A DNA stretch of 64,000 nucleotides, taken from the NCBI GenBank assembly GCA_052274345.1, contig DAVZGP010000014.1, positions 6,483 to 70,482 of the forward strand, in the 5' to 3' direction. Both the position numbers and the translations under genes were made by a program. Every line of letters begins with the position of its first letter. The first letter of the stretch is position 1. The notes beneath the pieces were generated by a model. It made no database searches and was not told the DNA's origin. It was given only the letters and a program-made list of their open reading frames with translations. Below, piece after piece: positions 43,140 through 52,620 of this stretch. The DNA comes from Clostridium_AD sp937920395 (lineage in GTDB: Bacteria; Bacillota; Clostridia; Clostridiales; Clostridiaceae).

Positions 43140-44795
43140 ATGGATTATTTAAAACTAGCTAATTTATTATTACCTGACGTATCCGAAACTCCAGAATACT
43201 ATAGAAATATTTACCCTAAAAGAAATCTTAAACCTAATGCTATGGTTACAAGATACGCACCAAGTCCTACTGGCTTTCAACATCTTGGAGGTGTCTTTGC
43301 TGCTCTTATATCTGAAAGGCTTGCACACCAAAGCGAAGGTATATTTTATTTTAGAGTAGAAGATACTGACAAAAAAAGAGAGGTAGCTGGAGCAATTGAG
43401 GATAGCACAAGCACTCTTCGAGATTTTGGTATTAACTTTGATGAAGGTGTTATAGATTCTAATAACGAAAAAGGTGCCTATGGACCATATAAACAAAGCG
43501 ACAGAATTAATATATATCATGCCTTTGTAAAGTCTCTAATATCAAAAGGCCTCGCTTACCCTTGCTTTTGCACTACAGAAGATTTAGATAAAACGAGAAC
43601 AATTCAGCAAGAACTAAAAATCAATACAGGATATCATGGCAAATGGGCTATTCACCGGAATTCAACAATGGATGAAATTACTTCTGAGCTCGCAAAGGGT
43701 ACGCCTTATGTTATAAGACTTAGAGCACCCGAAGAATCTGGCAAAAGAGTTGTTTGTAATGATTTAATTAAAGGTACCATAAGTATGCCAGAAAATGACC
43801 AAGACATTGTAATTCTTAAAACAAACGGAATTCCAACATATCATTTTGCTCATGCTATAGATGATCATCTGATGGGAACAACCCATGTAATTCGTGGTGA
43901 GGAGTGGCTTTCATCTCTTCCTATACATTTACAGTTGTTTGAAATGTTAGGCTTTACAGCCCCACGATATGCTCATATACCTACAATTATGAAAATGGAT
44001 GGAACATCAAAACGTAAGCTTAGCAAGAGAAAAGACCCAGAAATCTCAGTTGAATTTTATAGATCTGAGGGGTATCCTTTTATAGCTGTAACTGAATATC
44101 TTGTTAATTTAATTAATTCAGATTTTCAAGAGTGGAGGGATGCTAATAAAAATCTCCCTTGCACAAGCTTTAATATTACCCTTGAAAATATGAGCAAAAG
44201 TGGAGCCTTATTTGATATTTTAAAACTTAACGATATTAGTAAAGATGTTATAGCTACTATGGATGCATCTACTGTATATGATCTTTATCTTAATTGGGCT
44301 AAAAATTATGATGTTAAAATGTCAGAATTATTAATAGCAAATGAAGAATATGCTAAAAAAATATTTAATATAGAAAGAGTTAATGACAAACCAAGAAAAG
44401 ATTTTGTGAAATGGTTAGATGTAAAAGAACATATTGTATACTTTTTCGATGATCTTTACAAGAATAGCCTTATTGAAGGATACAATTTCCCTGATCATAT
44501 ACCAATGGACGAGGTAAGAAGTGTACTTTCAAGTTATATAGGTGTATATGATTTTTCTCATGATAATGATACTTGGTTTGCGACCCTTAAAGAACTTGCT
44601 TTAAACCTTGGATATGCAAAAAATGCGAAAACTTATAAAAAGAATCCAGATTTGTTTAAAGGTCAATTATCAGATGTTGCAACAATTGTAAGAGTGGCAT
44701 TAACTAATAGAACACAAACTCAAGATCTACATGAAGTTATGCAAGCTATGGGTGAAAAACGTGTTATTGAACGATTAAGCCAAGATTTTAAATAA
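43140..44795 (+). CDS. gltX: glutamyl-tRNA synthetase
   Basis: 551-residue class I synthetase charging tRNA-Glu (or tRNA-Gln in a non-discriminating form). HIGH-type motif is in APSPTGFQHLGG and the KMSKS-type motif is KRKLSKRKDPE. The C-terminal helical anticodon-binding half is present to the end (QAMGEKRVIERL). It belongs to the longer clostridial type. The ATG at 43140 lies after AAAGGATG; the preceding in-frame ATG at 43131 sits inside that site. Regulation by the T-box-like leader is likely. Confidence 0.93.
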   Translation: MDYLKLANLLLPDVSETPEYYRNIYPKRNLKPNAMVTRYAPSPTGFQHLGGVFAALISERLAHQSEGIFYFRVEDTDKKREVAGAIEDSTSTLRDFGINFDEGVIDSNNEKGAYGPYKQSDRINIYHAFVKSLISKGLAYPCFCTTEDLDKTRTIQQELKINTGYHGKWAIHRNSTMDEITSELAKGTPYVIRLRAPEESGKRVVCNDLIKGTISMPENDQDIVILKTNGIPTYHFAHAIDDHLMGTTHVIRGEEWLSSLPIHLQLFEMLGFTAPRYAHIPTIMKMDGTSKRKLSKRKDPEISVEFYRSEGYPFIAVTEYLVNLINSDFQEWRDANKNLPCTSFNITLENMSKSGALFDILKLNDISKDVIATMDASTVYDLYLNWAKNYDVKMSELLIANEEYAKKIFNIERVNDKPRKDFVKWLDVKEHIVYFFDDLYKNSLIEGYNFPDHIPMDEVRSVLSSYIGVYDFSHDNDTWFATLKELALNLGYAKNAKTYKKNPDLFKGQLSDVATIVRVALTNRTQTQDLHEVMQAMGEKRVIERLSQDFK

Positions 44796-44805
44796 CATGT
44801 AAATA

Positions 44806-44840
44806 AAAAAGGAAACCAAATATTTTTTGGTTTCCTTTTT
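44806..44840. terminator. bidirectional terminator between gltX and the chemoreceptor
   Basis: A 15-bp perfect inverted repeat (44806-44820 with 44826-44840) with A and T runs on both flanks, serving gltX on the plus strand and the convergent chemoreceptor on the minus strand. Confidence 0.9.
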
Positions 44841-44900
44841 CATTTATACCCTCTGCCTAAACCTGAAAGTCGTCCACTCTATCTTTATATTGTTATATTT

Positions 44901-46946
44901 TTACAAATTAAATCTATTCATTTTTTCCCTAAGTTCATTAGTTGAATCTTCTAATTGTTGTACTAACCCATCCATATTCTTAGTTTCACCATATTGATTT
45001 TCAATTACAGAACTTATTTGACCCACAGAATTTGTAAACTCTGTGCAAATAACATTTACCTCTTTAAGGTTGTTTATGACACTTCTATTTTCATTGTTTA
45101 ATTCATCGATACTAAGATGAATATTGCAAATAGACCCTGCAATATCGTCAGTTGAACTTAATGCCTTTTTATAACTCACAATAGTATCATTTATAGCACT
45201 ATCCTGCTCATTAAAAACCCTATTAACTTCGCCTATGCTATTTTCAGTCCTTACCATATTATTATGTACACTACTAACTATATCTTGTATTTTACTCATT
45301 TGCTCACCAATACCCTCTGATAAGCTTCTAATTTCTTTAGCAACCACACTAAATCCAGCACCATATTTTCCAGCTGTTGCAGCTTCAATTGATGCGTTTA
45401 GAGACAATATATGAGTCCTTTTAGATATGTTATTAACAACATCTACTATATTGTTAATTCCCATAAAATCTGTATATAACTCCTTGAAAGAATCATTTAC
45501 CCCATTTAACTTATTTGTACTTTCTTTATTTATATATTTTAAACTAGTTACTGAACTTATATTTGTATTATTAATCTCCTTAATATTTTCAGCCTTTAAG
45601 AACATATCGGTAGATTGTTTTTTAATGATTCGGACTTTTTTTGTTATTGACTCAAAAGACCTAACACATACATCTATTACATTATTTAACTTATCAGTAT
45701 CATTAGAAACCACTTGGGTGTTTTCTGTGATTATCTCCATGCCATTTACTATATTATGCTGCGTTGTACCAGTAACTTTGTTAATATGCAAAAGCTCCTC
45801 TGTCACCTTAGCTATGTCATAAACTAACGATTTAATATTTTCAGTCATAGTATTAAAACTCATTGCTAATTTACCAATTTCATCATTACTTTCTATTACG
45901 TTCACAACTGAAAGATTGCCATTTGAAATTTCTACTGTGTTTTTCACAAGTTTATTCATTGGTCTTAGAATTCTTCTTATACATATATAGCATATTGGAA
46001 CCATTACTATAAGCATTATAAAAGTCATTAACACTATAAGTTTTCCTATTGTATTTGAAGAACTTTTTATATTATTCTCATTTACTGTAAGCACCACTAA
46101 ACTTTTAAGTTCTGGTACACTAATATAAAATGCATTAAATTTATCTTTACCAGTCCTATATGTAAACTCTTTCATATCACTCTTTTGAAAACTTTTTTTA
46201 TCTTTTGTAATACTAATTAGTTCAGAAATGTCTAGTTTTTTATTAATAAGATGTTTATCTGGATGATATATTATATTTTGATTACTATCTACTACGAATA
46301 AAAATCCATCGTCTAAGAATTTAAATTTATCAAATCTCTGAGAAAAATAGTCTATGTATACGCTTTTCCCAGCTATTCCTATCACATTATTATTTTCATC
46401 CTTAATTGGTTGTACAAATGTAACTACTGGTTTGAAATTTACAACAGATGTATATACTGAACTTACGAAAGACGAACCACTCAAAGCTTTTTTAGCGTAA
46501 TCATTTTGACTTAAATCACTATTTAAATATTCCTCATCACTATCGGCTATAATCACTCCATCTTTATCTGCAATGAACTCATGTTCATCAGTCTTATTAC
46601 TTTTAGCATATGTCTTTAACTTATTTGTCATATCTTCAATTTCACCTTTATATTTGATCTTAAACTCATCACGTTTTGTAACATTTTTATGTTTTACAAG
46701 TCCAATAATGTCCTCATTTAATGCATTTTTTTCAACATCACTTGTTTGTAATTTTATTAAATTTTTGAAATTTTCATATACCTCGTTAGACACTAACTTC
46801 ATGTTCTGTTTATTAGTGCTTACCATTTTATTATAAGTAACTCTATATATAATAACATTTTCTATAGCCATAAAAAAAGCTAATGTCCCAGCTACTATCA
46901 AAATAACTTTTATAGGAATGGAAATATTTTTAAAATTTACAATCAT
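44901..46946 (-). CDS. methyl-accepting chemotaxis protein with extracellular Cache domain
   Basis: 681 residues. Membrane segments at about residues 10-32 and 290-315 flank a double Cache (dCache_1-like) sensor domain (FIADKDGVIIADSDEEYLNSD, VVTFVQPIKDENNNVIGIAG, DGFLFVVDSNQNIIYHPD). A HAMP domain follows, then the signalling coiled coil with a degenerate hairpin tip (THILSLNASIEAATAGKYGAGFS). The ATG at 46946 is 9 bases after AAAGGAG. It probably senses a small organic ligand outside the cell. It is unrelated in sensor type to the two receptors at the left end. Confidence 0.92.
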   Translation of the reverse strand: MIVNFKNISIPIKVILIVAGTLAFFMAIENVIIYRVTYNKMVSTNKQNMKLVSNEVYENFKNLIKLQTSDVEKNALNEDIIGLVKHKNVTKRDEFKIKYKGEIEDMTNKLKTYAKSNKTDEHEFIADKDGVIIADSDEEYLNSDLSQNDYAKKALSGSSFVSSVYTSVVNFKPVVTFVQPIKDENNNVIGIAGKSVYIDYFSQRFDKFKFLDDGFLFVVDSNQNIIYHPDKHLINKKLDISELISITKDKKSFQKSDMKEFTYRTGKDKFNAFYISVPELKSLVVLTVNENNIKSSSNTIGKLIVLMTFIMLIVMVPICYICIRRILRPMNKLVKNTVEISNGNLSVVNVIESNDEIGKLAMSFNTMTENIKSLVYDIAKVTEELLHINKVTGTTQHNIVNGMEIITENTQVVSNDTDKLNNVIDVCVRSFESITKKVRIIKKQSTDMFLKAENIKEINNTNISSVTSLKYINKESTNKLNGVNDSFKELYTDFMGINNIVDVVNNISKRTHILSLNASIEAATAGKYGAGFSVVAKEIRSLSEGIGEQMSKIQDIVSSVHNNMVRTENSIGEVNRVFNEQDSAINDTIVSYKKALSSTDDIAGSICNIHLSIDELNNENRSVINNLKEVNVICTEFTNSVGQISSVIENQYGETKNMDGLVQQLEDSTNELREKMNRFNL

Positions 46947-47267
46947 TGGATACAACTCCTTTAGATAACATTGGATATATTGTAAATATTATATTACTTG
47001 ACGTAAGTTAAGTTCATGTTAACTAGATGTTAAAGTTTATTATGGACTATTAATAAATTTAATATAGTAGATAAAAATCAATAATTTACAACTTCTGTTC
47101 TTTTTTAGCGTGGATTGCTTAACATACCGTTATATTAAACAAATTACAATTGATTTTACTTGACTCCTTATGTGAAATTGAGTTATATTTAATACTGGAT
47201 TTTAAGAACAGATTAGAATGAAAAATAAAAGGTTCTGTACTCAAGTGTACAAAATTAACTAAAATTA

Positions 47268-47296
47268 TTACATTATATGTTGTAATTTGATATAAT
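47268..47296 (+). promoter_or_regulatory. candidate promoter of the polysaccharide operon
   Basis: TTACAT (47268-47273), 17 bases, TATAAT (47291-47296), giving a leader of about 220 bases before the first gene. Nothing else is recognisable in 46947-47267. Confidence 0.6.
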
Positions 47297-47453
47297 GGTT
47301 ATATAATTTAAACAAACTTTTTATTTTAACAAAGCAATTAGGTACAAGCATTATGTTTGTTGACTACACGCAAAAGAGGTAATTATAAAAAGATTAATAA
47401 TATTATTTAAATGCTTTAGTAGAATTAGTCAATCTAATACTAAGTGCTGCAAA

Positions 47454-47490
47454 GCTAATAAACTTAGCGTTTATATTAGCCTTATTTTTT
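47454..47490 (+). terminator. attenuator-like terminator in the polysaccharide operon leader
   Basis: GCTAAT (47454-47459) pairs with ATTAGC (47475-47480), extended by AAA-TTT, and is followed by CTTATTTTTT. It sits about 35 bases before the first gene, so transcription of the operon may depend on reading through it. Confidence 0.55.
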
Positions 47491-47523
47491 AAAAAAAAAA
47501 TTGCAAACAATTAGGAGGATATT

Positions 47524-48147
47524 ATGAAAAGATTTTTGGACAGTGCATTTAGTTTATTTATTTTAATGTTACTATCACCATTATTTTTGATTATAGGAAT
47601 AATGATAAAGTTAACTTCAAAAGGGCCAGTATTTTTCACTCAGATGAGAATAGGTAAAAATAATGAATTGTTTAAATTCTATAAATTTAGGACAATGAAA
47701 ATTGGAACACCTGATGTATCAACTGATAAACTTGATAATTCAAAAAATTATATAACTCTAATTGGAAAATTCTTAAGAAAATCTAGTTTAGACGAACTTC
47801 CACAATTAATCAATATACTTAAAGGAGATATGACCTTTGTGGGACCAAGACCAGCTTTATACAATCAGTATGAACTTAAGGCAATGAGAACAAAAGCAAG
47901 CGTTCATGTATTACTGCCAGGAGTTACTGGATGGGCTCAAATTAATGGACGAGATGATAACGATGATTATAATAAAACCGTACATGACGTATATTATTTA
48001 GAAAACAAATCATTGTCACTTGATATAAAAATATTATTTAGAACGGTATCTAAAGTTATAAAAGCAGAGGGAATACGCGATGATGGGTTCGAAAAGTTAC
48101 ATGATAATAAACCCGAAGCGAATAGGTCTAAAGATTCTACTTTATAA
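47524..48147 (+). CDS. undecaprenyl-phosphate sugar-1-phosphate transferase (initiating enzyme)
   Basis: 207-residue bacterial sugar transferase of the short, monotopic type. It links the first sugar phosphate to undecaprenyl phosphate on the inner membrane face. One N-terminal hydrophobic hairpin (residues 8-28) is followed by the cytoplasmic core: KGPVFFTQMRIGKN, YKFRTMKIGT, SSLDELPQLINILKGDMTFV, GPRPAL and LPGVTGWAQINGR. A strong TTAGGAGG precedes the ATG. It opens the polysaccharide locus. The sugar is not certain; FucNAc, GlcNAc or a derivative are candidates. Confidence 0.92.
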   Translation: MKRFLDSAFSLFILMLLSPLFLIIGIMIKLTSKGPVFFTQMRIGKNNELFKFYKFRTMKIGTPDVSTDKLDNSKNYITLIGKFLRKSSLDELPQLINILKGDMTFVGPRPALYNQYELKAMRTKASVHVLLPGVTGWAQINGRDDNDDYNKTVHDVYYLENKSLSLDIKILFRTVSKVIKAEGIRDDGFEKLHDNKPEANRSKDSTL

Positions 48148-48198
48148 ATTTTATTAGGTGGTATAAAACGTATCTGTTAAGAAGGAGATGATATTAAG

Positions 48199-49050
48199 AT
48201 GAAAAAAATACTTATAACAGGAGCTAATAGCTATATAGGTACATCTCTTGAGAAATGGCTAGAAAGTTATTCTATAGATACAGTGGACATGAAAGACAAT
48301 TCATGGAAAGAAGAAGATTTTTCAAAGTATGATGTAATTTTTCACGTTGCTGGGATAGCACACGTATCAACAGATCCATCCATGGAATCATTATATTATA
48401 AAGTCAATCGTGATCTTCCCATAGAGACTGCTAAAAAAGCAAAAATGGCTGGTGTAAAGCAGTTTATTTTTATGAGCAGCATAATAGTTTATGGTGATAG
48501 CAGCAGTGTAAATGGTGGAAAAGTAATAGATAAAAACACTGTTCCAAATCCCAGCAATTTTTATGGAAACAGCAAGCTTCAAGCAGAGGTGAATTTAAAA
48601 CTTTTAGAAAGTGATGATTTTAAAATTGTTATTCTTAGACCGCCTATGATTTATGGGAAAGGATCTAAAGGTAATTACCCAAAACTCGCGAAGCTCGCTC
48701 AAAGACTTCCGGTATTTCCAGCTATTAATAATCAGCGAAGTATGCTTCACATAGATAATTTATGTGAATTTATTAGACTCATGATTGAAAATGATGAGCG
48801 AGGAACATTCTATCCTCAAAATAGCGAATATGTTAAGACTTCAGAAATGGTGAAACTTATTGCAAAGACCCATGGTAAGCAAATTAGACTAACTAGTGTA
48901 TTTAATCCACTAATACGTCTTATGGGTTTAAAGGTTGCATTACTTAATAAGGTCTTTGGCAATTTGGTTTATGAGAAGAGTATGTCTGATTATAAAGAAA
49001 ATTATAGAATTAGGGATCTGAAACAATCAATTGTGGCAACAGAAAAATAA
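48199..49050 (+). CDS. NAD-dependent epimerase/dehydratase (sugar nucleotide)
   Basis: 283-residue extended SDR. The Rossmann start is ILITGANSYIGTSLEKWLE; the YxxxK active site is in NFYGNSKLQAEV. It resembles WbpV/WbuB-neighbour UDP-sugar 4-epimerases that act beside the initiating transferase. It may provide UDP-QuiNAc-like or UDP-GalNAc-like sugars. AAGGAG precedes the ATG. Confidence 0.82.
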   Translation: MKKILITGANSYIGTSLEKWLESYSIDTVDMKDNSWKEEDFSKYDVIFHVAGIAHVSTDPSMESLYYKVNRDLPIETAKKAKMAGVKQFIFMSSIIVYGDSSSVNGGKVIDKNTVPNPSNFYGNSKLQAEVNLKLLESDDFKIVILRPPMIYGKGSKGNYPKLAKLAQRLPVFPAINNQRSMLHIDNLCEFIRLMIENDERGTFYPQNSEYVKTSEMVKLIAKTHGKQIRLTSVFNPLIRLMGLKVALLNKVFGNLVYEKSMSDYKENYRIRDLKQSIVATEK

Positions 49051-49070
49051 CTAAGAGGGGGGTTAATGAA

Positions 49071-51326
49071 TTGAAAAAACATATTTTAGTTATAACCCAA
49101 TATTTTTATCCTGAACAGTTTCGTATAAATGATATTTGCAGCGAATGGGTGAAACGAGGATATAAAGTAACTGTTATAACTGGAATACCTAATTATCCCC
49201 AAGGTGAGTATTACAAAGGGTATGGACTGTTTAAGAAGACTAAAGAAGTCTATAATGGTATAGATATAATAAGACTCCCACTAGTACCTAGAGGAAAGAA
49301 TTCTATAATGCTTTGTTTAAACTATTTGTCCTTTGTTGTATCAGGTTTTTTTTGGAAATTGTTCACAAAAATTAGAGCTGACTTTGTATTTATATTTGAA
49401 GTATCACCAATGACTCAAGCTTTGCCAGGTGTATGGTATGCTAAAAAGCGAAAGATACCATGTTACTTGTATGTTCAGGATCTTTGGCCTGAAAATGTGG
49501 AAATAATTACAGGAATAACTGACAAAAGGATTACTAGTGCTATAGGTAAGATGGTTGACTATATATATGCTGGTTGTACACGGATTTTTACGACATCAAA
49601 TAGCTTTGTAAAATCAATCCAAAATCGCGGTGTACCAATAGATAGAATAGAATATTGGCCACAGTATGCGGAGGATTTTTATAGATACATAGAAAAAACA
49701 GACATTGAAGAAATTCCAGATGATGATGCTTTTAATATAACTTTTGCTGGCAATATCGGTAATGCGCAGGGCTTAGATATATTGCCAAAAGCGGCAAAAA
49801 TAATTAAAGAAAGTGGCTATGAAAGAAAAATTCGTTTTAATATTATTGGTGATGGCAGATATAAATCATCATTAATTCAACTTGTAAATGAGGGTAACTT
49901 AGGAACTATGTTTAACTTTATTGATAAACAAAAGGCGACTAGGATACCAGATTTTATGGCAGCAAGCGATGCGGCATTCCTGTGTTTAACAGGTGGACCA
50001 TTATTTTCAATGACAATCCCTGCAAAGCTCCAATCATACATGGCTTGTGGCTTGCCTATTATTGCATCAGCTAATGGCGAAACGGATAAAATAATTAAAG
50101 AGTCAAATTCTGGTCTTTGCGTCCCGGCAGGTGACGATTCGGTACTTGCAGATATGATAATGAAATTATCTAGTGAATCAGCAGAGTCATTGCGAAAACT
50201 CGGGGTAAACGCAAGAGCATATTATGATAACAATTTTAACAAACAGGATTTACTAAATAGAATTGAAAAATATTTTGGAAATAATTTAATATCGGAGGAG
50301 ATACATATGTTTAAAGGTAAAACATTAATGATTACAGGAGGAACAGGTTCTTTTGGAAACGCTGTACTTAAAAGATTTTTAGATACAGATATAGCAGAGA
50401 TTCGTGTATTCTCAAGAGATGAAAAGAAACAGGATGATATGAGAAAATTATATAAAAACGATAAAATCAAATTTTACATTGGGGATGTACGTGATATATC
50501 TTCAGTAAAAAATGCTATGCATGGCGTAGATTACATATTTCACGCAGCTGCATTAAAACAAGTTCCATCTTGTGAATTTTTCCCTCTTGAAGCAGTTAAA
50601 ACTAATGTATTAGGTACAGATAATGTACTTACAGCTGCAATTGAGTATGGAGTTAAAAAAGTAATATGCCTATCAACCGACAAGGCAGCATATCCAATAA
50701 ATGCTATGGGAATTTCAAAAGCTATGATGGAGAAAGTATTCGTAGCTAAGTCTAAAACAGTATCACCAGACAAAACATTAATATGTGGTACTAGATACGG
50801 AAATGTTATGGCATCACGTGGTTCAGTAATTCCATTATTCATAGAACAAATAAAAAATGGAGAAAGCTTAACTGTAACAGATCCTAATATGACTAGATTC
50901 CTTATGAGTCTTGATGAAGCAGTAGAACTTGTAATATTTGCATTCAAAAATGGTCAAGCAGGAGATATAATGGTACAAAAATCTGATTCATCAACAATAC
51001 GTGATTTAGCACAAGCAGTAAGCGAATTGTTCGGTTCTAAGCAAGAAGTTAAAATAATAGGTACTCGTCATGGGGAAAAGGTATATGAAACGCTTCTTAC
51101 TAAAGAGGAATTTGTAGTAGCAAATGATATGGGAGGATTCTTTAGAGTTCCAGCTGATAAGAGAGATCTAAACTACGATAAATATTTCAGTGAAGGCGAT
51201 CCAAAATTATCTAAAGAAGAAGAATATAATTCTAAAAATACTCACGTCCTTAATGTAGAACAAATAAAAGAAAAATTACTTCAACTTGAGTATGTACAAG
51301 AAGAATTAAAAACTTTATCTAAATAA
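49071..51326 (+). CDS. in-frame fusion of a GT4 glycosyltransferase (WbuB-like) with FnlA
   Basis: 751 residues read through without a stop. Residues 1-410 are a WbuB-type glycosyltransferase (ITQYFYPEQFRINDICSEW, LYVQDLWPEN, FAGNIGNAQGLDIL, SANGETDKIIKESNSGLCV), which transfers FucNAc in related loci. From residue 413 the chain continues directly into the complete UDP-GlcNAc 4,6-dehydratase FnlA (MFKGKTLMITGGTGSFGN). Elsewhere these are two proteins. A good ribosome site before residue 413 means FnlA can also be made alone (separate entry). Translation of the whole frame starts at TTG (49071) after GAGGGGGG. Confidence 0.83.
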   Translation: MKKHILVITQYFYPEQFRINDICSEWVKRGYKVTVITGIPNYPQGEYYKGYGLFKKTKEVYNGIDIIRLPLVPRGKNSIMLCLNYLSFVVSGFFWKLFTKIRADFVFIFEVSPMTQALPGVWYAKKRKIPCYLYVQDLWPENVEIITGITDKRITSAIGKMVDYIYAGCTRIFTTSNSFVKSIQNRGVPIDRIEYWPQYAEDFYRYIEKTDIEEIPDDDAFNITFAGNIGNAQGLDILPKAAKIIKESGYERKIRFNIIGDGRYKSSLIQLVNEGNLGTMFNFIDKQKATRIPDFMAASDAAFLCLTGGPLFSMTIPAKLQSYMACGLPIIASANGETDKIIKESNSGLCVPAGDDSVLADMIMKLSSESAESLRKLGVNARAYYDNNFNKQDLLNRIEKYFGNNLISEEIHMFKGKTLMITGGTGSFGNAVLKRFLDTDIAEIRVFSRDEKKQDDMRKLYKNDKIKFYIGDVRDISSVKNAMHGVDYIFHAAALKQVPSCEFFPLEAVKTNVLGTDNVLTAAIEYGVKKVICLSTDKAAYPINAMGISKAMMEKVFVAKSKTVSPDKTLICGTRYGNVMASRGSVIPLFIEQIKNGESLTVTDPNMTRFLMSLDEAVELVIFAFKNGQAGDIMVQKSDSSTIRDLAQAVSELFGSKQEVKIIGTRHGEKVYETLLTKEEFVVANDMGGFFRVPADKRDLNYDKYFSEGDPKLSKEEEYNSKNTHVLNVEQIKEKLLQLEYVQEELKTLSK
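50307..51326 (+). CDS. fnlA: UDP-GlcNAc 4,6-dehydratase / 5-epimerase (internal start)
   Basis: 339 residues starting at ATG 50307, preceded by CGGAGGAG at 7 bases. First enzyme of UDP-L-FucNAc synthesis (CapE/FnlA family): ITGGTGSFGNAVLKRF Rossmann loop, FHAAALKQVPSCEFFP, LSTDKAAYPINAMGISKAMME with the catalytic region, and YGNVMASRGSVIPLF. It partners FnlB and FnlC just downstream. It is encoded in the same frame as the upstream glycosyltransferase. Confidence 0.88.
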   Translation: MFKGKTLMITGGTGSFGNAVLKRFLDTDIAEIRVFSRDEKKQDDMRKLYKNDKIKFYIGDVRDISSVKNAMHGVDYIFHAAALKQVPSCEFFPLEAVKTNVLGTDNVLTAAIEYGVKKVICLSTDKAAYPINAMGISKAMMEKVFVAKSKTVSPDKTLICGTRYGNVMASRGSVIPLFIEQIKNGESLTVTDPNMTRFLMSLDEAVELVIFAFKNGQAGDIMVQKSDSSTIRDLAQAVSELFGSKQEVKIIGTRHGEKVYETLLTKEEFVVANDMGGFFRVPADKRDLNYDKYFSEGDPKLSKEEEYNSKNTHVLNVEQIKEKLLQLEYVQEELKTLSK

Positions 51327-51381
51327 TATGAAATAGTATTAAGGATAAATTAGTATAAAATATAAATGAAAAATTAATATG

Positions 51382-51433
51382 AATATTTAACGAAGTTAGT
51401 ATAACACTTGTAATACTAACTTCGTTAAATATT
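51382..51433 (+). repeat. perfect 21-bp inverted repeat between fnlA and fnlB
   Basis: 51382-51402 is the exact reverse complement of 51413-51433, with a 10-base loop (AACACTTGTA). No T run follows, so it is not a typical terminator. It may stabilise or process the mRNA between fnlA and fnlB. Confidence 0.85.
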
Positions 51434-51505
51434 ATAATGCAAATAAAGTAATTAGGTAAAGTAATTAGATAAACAAAATAATTAAATTAGATTGTGAGGA
51501 AAAAT

Positions 51506-52615
51506 ATGAAGATACTTGTTACAGGAGCAAAAGGATTTGTAGGAAAAAACCTTATAGCACAACTTGAAAACAAAGGTTATACAGATATTTTTCAATATGA
51601 TGTGCAAACTGATAAGGCATTACTAGAAAAGTATACTAAAGAATGTCAGTTTGTTTTTCATCTTGCAGGCGTTAATCGTCCAAAAGATGAGAGTGAATTT
51701 ATGAAAGGTAATTTTGGATTTACTTCAGAGTTACTTGAGCTTCTTAAAAAGAATAACAACAAGGCACCTGTTCTAATAACATCATCCATACAAGCCGAAA
51801 AAAACAATCCTTATGGTATTAGTAAAAGGGCTGGGGAAGATTTATTATTTTCTTATAGTAAAGAAACAGGAGCTAAGGTATTAGTTTATAGATTCTCTAA
51901 CCTTTTTGGTAAATGGAGTAAACCTAATTATAATACTGTAGTAGCTACATTTTGTTATAATATAGCAAACGGCTTAGATATACAAATATCAAATCCTGAT
52001 GCCGAGCTTGAATTATGTTACATAGATGATGTATTAGATGAACTTACTCGTGCAATGAATGGCTATGAGTCTAAAAAAGGTAATTATTGCTTTGTACCAG
52101 TTGTACATAATATTAAATTAGGAGATCTTGCAGCAAGGATACAAAGCTTTAAGAAAAGTAGAGCGGATTTAAGTATCCCAAATATGCAAGATGATCTTAC
52201 TAAAAAACTATATAGTACTTATTTAAGCTTTTTACCAGAAGATTCGTTTTCATATGATTTAAAGATGAATAAGGACAATAGAGGATCTTTTACTGAATTT
52301 ATTAGAACAGTTGCAAGTGGTCAAGTTTCAGTAAATGTTTCTAAACCAGGTATAACAAAAGGAAATCATTGGCACCATACTAAAAATGAAAAATTTGTAG
52401 TAGTTAGCGGTGAAGGACTTATTAGATTTAGGAAATTAGGAGAAGATAAAATAATTGAGTATAAAGTAAGTGGAGAAAAGATGGAAGTAGTAGATATTCC
52501 TACAGGATACACTCACTCAATAGTAAACGTTGGTAAAAATGATTTAGTTACAATAATGTGGGTTAATGAATGTTTTGATCCAGAAAAACCAGACACATTT
52601 TATTTGGAGGTATAG
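51506..52615 (+). CDS. fnlB: UDP-2-acetamido-2,6-dideoxy-hexulose reductase / epimerase (CapF/FnlB)
   Basis: 369 residues. N-terminal SDR domain (ILVTGAKGFVGKNLIAQL; NNPYGISKRAGEDLL with Tyr and Lys) and a C-terminal cupin domain (KGNHWHHTKNEKFVVVSGEG; PTGYTHSIVNVG) as in CapF. It forms UDP-6-deoxy-L-talose-type intermediates on the way to UDP-L-FucNAc. The ATG at 51506 is preceded by GTGAGGA. It lies 5 bases before fnlC. Confidence 0.9.
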   Translation: MKILVTGAKGFVGKNLIAQLENKGYTDIFQYDVQTDKALLEKYTKECQFVFHLAGVNRPKDESEFMKGNFGFTSELLELLKKNNNKAPVLITSSIQAEKNNPYGISKRAGEDLLFSYSKETGAKVLVYRFSNLFGKWSKPNYNTVVATFCYNIANGLDIQISNPDAELELCYIDDVLDELTRAMNGYESKKGNYCFVPVVHNIKLGDLAARIQSFKKSRADLSIPNMQDDLTKKLYSTYLSFLPEDSFSYDLKMNKDNRGSFTEFIRTVASGQVSVNVSKPGITKGNHWHHTKNEKFVVVSGEGLIRFRKLGEDKIIEYKVSGEKMEVVDIPTGYTHSIVNVGKNDLVTIMWVNECFDPEKPDTFYLEV

Positions 52616-52620
52616 ACTTT

